This document shows, in pieces, positions 62,232 to 64,000 of a stretch of DNA of 64,000 bases. Origin of the DNA: Stenotrophomonas sp. BIGb0135 (GTDB lineage: Bacteria; Pseudomonadota; Gammaproteobacteria; Xanthomonadales; Xanthomonadaceae). The notes under the pieces are model-generated. The model searched no databases, was not told the origin of the DNA, and saw only the letters and a list, made by a program, of their open reading frames with translations. The position numbers and the translations under genes are program-made. Location of the stretch: NCBI RefSeq assembly GCF_024810105.1, contig NZ_JANUDX010000001.1, positions 806,001 through 870,000 of the forward strand, written 5' to 3'. Positions within the stretch are counted from its first letter, which is position 1, and each line of letters opens with the position of its first letter.

Positions 62232-63428
62232 TTACGGCAGCGTAGCGTTCGGCATCTGGAACGTGAACAATGTCCCAGCGGCCTCATTCGACTGCACACT
62301 CAGTGTGCCGCCATGGGACCTCGCAATTTCCGATGCGATGTAAATGCCAAGACCGAGACCCGGTCGCGGGCGCTCGCCCTTTTCGCGCGAAAACGGGCTG
62401 AAAATAGTGTCCATGCTGCTGGACGGAATGACGCCAGCGTTGTGCACCTCCAGGATGAACCCATTGGACGCGCAGTGAACGTTCAACGTGATGGGGGACG
62501 AACGTTCGCCATGCTGGGCCGCGTTTGTCAGCAGATTGGCCAGCAGTTGTGAAAGCCTGCTGGGGTCGCAGACCACAGTCCCTTCAAGCCGTATCTGAAC
62601 CTGGATATCCTGGCACCCAGTGGCGATGGCGACCTCGTCCACGACCCGTTTCAGCTCCGCGTCCAGCGTGCTGGTTGCCTGCAGCGAGATGGGAATGCCG
62701 CCGCCCAGGCGCCCTCTGGCGAAATCAAGCACGTCGTTGATCAGCCCGTCCATCCTGGTCACGCCTGACGCGATGTGCGCGAGCATGCGATGCTGACGCT
62801 CGGAATTCGCGTCAATGCCCAGCGAGTCTGCGGCGATGCTGATCGCCTGGAGAGGGCTGCGCAGGTCGTGTCCCAGAACCGCGATGAACTGATCGCGCAA
62901 GTCGGCAGCGCGGTGCGCATCGGAGAGTGCACTCTCGGCCTGCAGCAGGCGATCTTCCTTGTCCAGGTAGTTTCCAATCAGCTCGGCAAGCAACTCCATC
63001 GACCGCTGGACATGGGCTTCGTCGAAGTTGCCTGGCGCCGAGTCGATGGCGCACAGCGTGCCGAAGAAGGTCCCGTCCGGCCGATGGATGGGAACGGACG
63101 CGTAGCTCTCAAGCCCGTAGATCCGGGGCGTGTGATGCGTGGAGTAAAGCGGGTGTGCGCTCGCATTCGCGAATACGACGGAGGTCGCGGACTGCCTGAT
63201 TTCGTCGCAGATGGTGGTTTCGAGCACCAGTTGGCCACCTGGAACCAGCCCGAAACCCAGGGTGTCGAGTGTGGCGCACGCCGTCCAGGTTATCTCGGTC
63301 ACGCGGGCAATAGCGGCGAATCGCGAACCCGTGATGTGGGCTACGGTTTCGAGGATTCGCGGCACCGCCTGGATTCGACCGATCTCAGCGATGTCGTTCA
63401 GCAGATCAGGGTCGGTCAGGGTGTCCAT
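62232..63428 (-). CDS. GAF-domain sensor histidine kinase
   Basis: A 398-residue soluble kinase. A GAF domain covers about residues 20-160 (RILETVAHITGSRFAAIARV ... FFGTLCAIDSAPGNF). It is followed by a short coiled coil and HisKA (QFIAVLGHDLRSPLQAISIA with the phospho-His). The HATPase has LLANLLTNAAQHGE, IFSPFSREKG and GLGLGIYIASEI. Closest in layout to bacteriophytochrome-related kinases without the PAS and PHY domains. No membrane segment. I chose ATG at 63428, at the start of the conserved part; no response regulator is adjacent. Confidence 0.88.
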   Translation of the reverse strand: MDTLTDPDLLNDIAEIGRIQAVPRILETVAHITGSRFAAIARVTEITWTACATLDTLGFGLVPGGQLVLETTICDEIRQSATSVVFANASAHPLYSTHHTPRIYGLESYASVPIHRPDGTFFGTLCAIDSAPGNFDEAHVQRSMELLAELIGNYLDKEDRLLQAESALSDAHRAADLRDQFIAVLGHDLRSPLQAISIAADSLGIDANSERQHRMLAHIASGVTRMDGLINDVLDFARGRLGGGIPISLQATSTLDAELKRVVDEVAIATGCQDIQVQIRLEGTVVCDPSRLSQLLANLLTNAAQHGERSSPITLNVHCASNGFILEVHNAGVIPSSSMDTIFSPFSREKGERPRPGLGLGIYIASEIARSHGGTLSVQSNEAAGTLFTFQMPNATLP

Positions 63429-63539
63429 GCGTGAGGGGTTGGGTCGGTGGCGCATTATCTCATGGGGGGAACCCGTGCGTTGGCAGGTCCGCAGGCGTGC
63501 GGGCCAGTCGGGCTGGGCACTCAGGGCCCGGTGGGTGTC

Positions 63540-63825
63540 CCGACGGAGGCAAACGAGCCTTTCGTCGATACAGGGCCGTGAGCAAGGCAGCCACTGGGGG
63601 GCGACATCCAGTGGCTGATTGAACGAGGCTCGCTTCGCGTGGCAACCCACGGCCGCTTGCGCAGTTCAGCCAGGTGCTGTGACAAGGCCGGTTGTCGACT
63701 GCCGGTAGCCGCCTCCGGGCCGCCCACGGCCGACTCACCTCGACACAGCGGACAAAGAAGAACAGGCGCATCGGTGTCGCCATGCAGCAGGGCAGCTCGG
63801 CGACGCCAGCGGCCCTACCCGTCAT
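63540..63825 (-). pseudogene. Frameshifted ArsR/SmtB-family repressor
   Basis: Starting at ATG 63825, the minus strand reads AAGVAELPCCMATPMRL. After a one-base shift near 63760 it continues VLLCPLCRGESAVGGPEAAT, then GSRQPALSQHLAELRKR and WVATRSEPRSISHWMSPP. After a second shift at a G-rich run near 63597 it ends VAALLTALYRRK. This is an ArsR winged helix (helix-turn-helix ATGSRQPALSQHLAELR) broken at two places. It lies 8 bases downstream of an MBL-fold hydrolase gene, a common ArsR partner (BigR-Blh type). Either the gene is dead or the shifts are sequencing errors. Confidence 0.7.
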
Positions 63826-63832
63826 TGCGTGG

Positions 63833-64000
63833 CTAGCGCCGGTCTTCGTACCTGATGCCGAACCCGTTTCCCACGCGGTGGATGCGTGCGAAGCCAAGCT
63901 CCCCCAGGTGCATGCCGGCGACCATCAGCCCATCGGCGCTGACAACATCCAGAAGCCGTGAGCGTGTGGCGGCCGCCAGCAGCGGGTCCTGGTCGAATGC
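63833..64000 (-). CDS. C-terminal end of an MBL-fold metallo-hydrolase (partial)
   Basis: The minus strand from base 64000 to the stop at 63833 encodes 55 residues: FDQDPLLAAATRSRLLDVVS, then ADGLMVAGMHLGELGFARIH and RVGNGFGIRYEDRR. The D-P-xx-AAATRxRLLD ... MVAGMH motif is the end of the metallo-beta-lactamase fold, and the His of GMH is the last metal ligand. The rest of the gene lies beyond the window. Confidence 0.75.
   Translation of the reverse strand, partial: AFDQDPLLAAATRSRLLDVVSADGLMVAGMHLGELGFARIHRVGNGFGIRYEDRR

Noticed and set aside
1..64000. tRNA, rRNA, CRISPR arrays, prophage or integrase genes
   Set aside because: I looked for cloverleaf-like segments, regular spaced repeats and integrase motifs and saw none. 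Short or unusual RNAs could be missed by eye.

Overview
The window looks like chromosomal DNA of a Stenotrophomonas-type member of the Xanthomonadaceae. The reasons are high GC with strong G/C third-position bias, GTAG-headed palindromic repeats of the SMAG type known from S. maltophilia, a 'transmembrane repetitive protein', an Oar-like TonB-dependent receptor, and a MetX-like acyltransferase of the xanthomonad kind. I saw no tRNA, rRNA, CRISPR array, phage or intact insertion sequence.

Region 1 to 6.4 kb is a decayed, AT-richer polymorphic-toxin (RHS) graveyard. At least four displaced RHS C-terminal tips lie next to small genes that look like their immunity partners, mixed with IS3-family transposase scraps and truncated RHS core segments. 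Region 6.4 to 19.6 kb is housekeeping: cyclopropane fatty acid synthase, a DUF3298-type lipoprotein, a GNAT protein, a small protein behind a sigma-54-like promoter, rhomboid protease, peptide transporter, a secreted EEP-fold protein that has lost its catalytic residues, Mn/Fe superoxide dismutase, a secreted barnase-like RNase with a barstar gene, a repetitive membrane protein with NfuA, PhhB, a TonB-C lipoprotein, ZupT and RluC. RluC is divergent from RNase E, which has a long leader and a nine-unit repeat in its tail.

Region 24 to 37 kb is a carbohydrate-utilisation locus, probably for beta-1,2-glucan. It has a LacI repressor, a TonB-dependent receptor, a GH144-type endoglucanase, a solute-binding lipoprotein, two permeases, a discoidin/six-hairpin glycosidase and, translationally coupled at the end, an intact secreted EEP hydrolase. 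No ABC ATPase is present in the locus. Region 37 to 45 kb holds bolA, a YciI protein, scpA-scpB-rluB, a periplasmic protein, and the methionine-salvage pair ybdL-yafV. Region 44.8 to 51.7 kb is a complete cytochrome c maturation operon, ccmABCDEFGHI. It is followed by the MetX-like acyltransferase and a cold-shock/DUF1294 membrane protein.

Region 53.9 to 60.4 kb is the most interesting part. It is a tightly overlapping run of thermostable-hemolysin-family protein, acyl/aryl-AMP ligase, TenA-like diiron (HDO) enzyme, SDR reductase, a secreted TPR protein and a QseB/QseC (PmrA/PmrB)-type two-component system. Three tandem 11-bp repeats matching a PmrA/QseB box sit directly upstream of the first gene. 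I read it as a self-regulated pathway that makes a small acyl-derived molecule. The window ends with a GAF histidine kinase, a ClcA-type chloride/proton antiporter, a frameshifted ArsR repressor and the C-terminus of an MBL-fold hydrolase running off the end.
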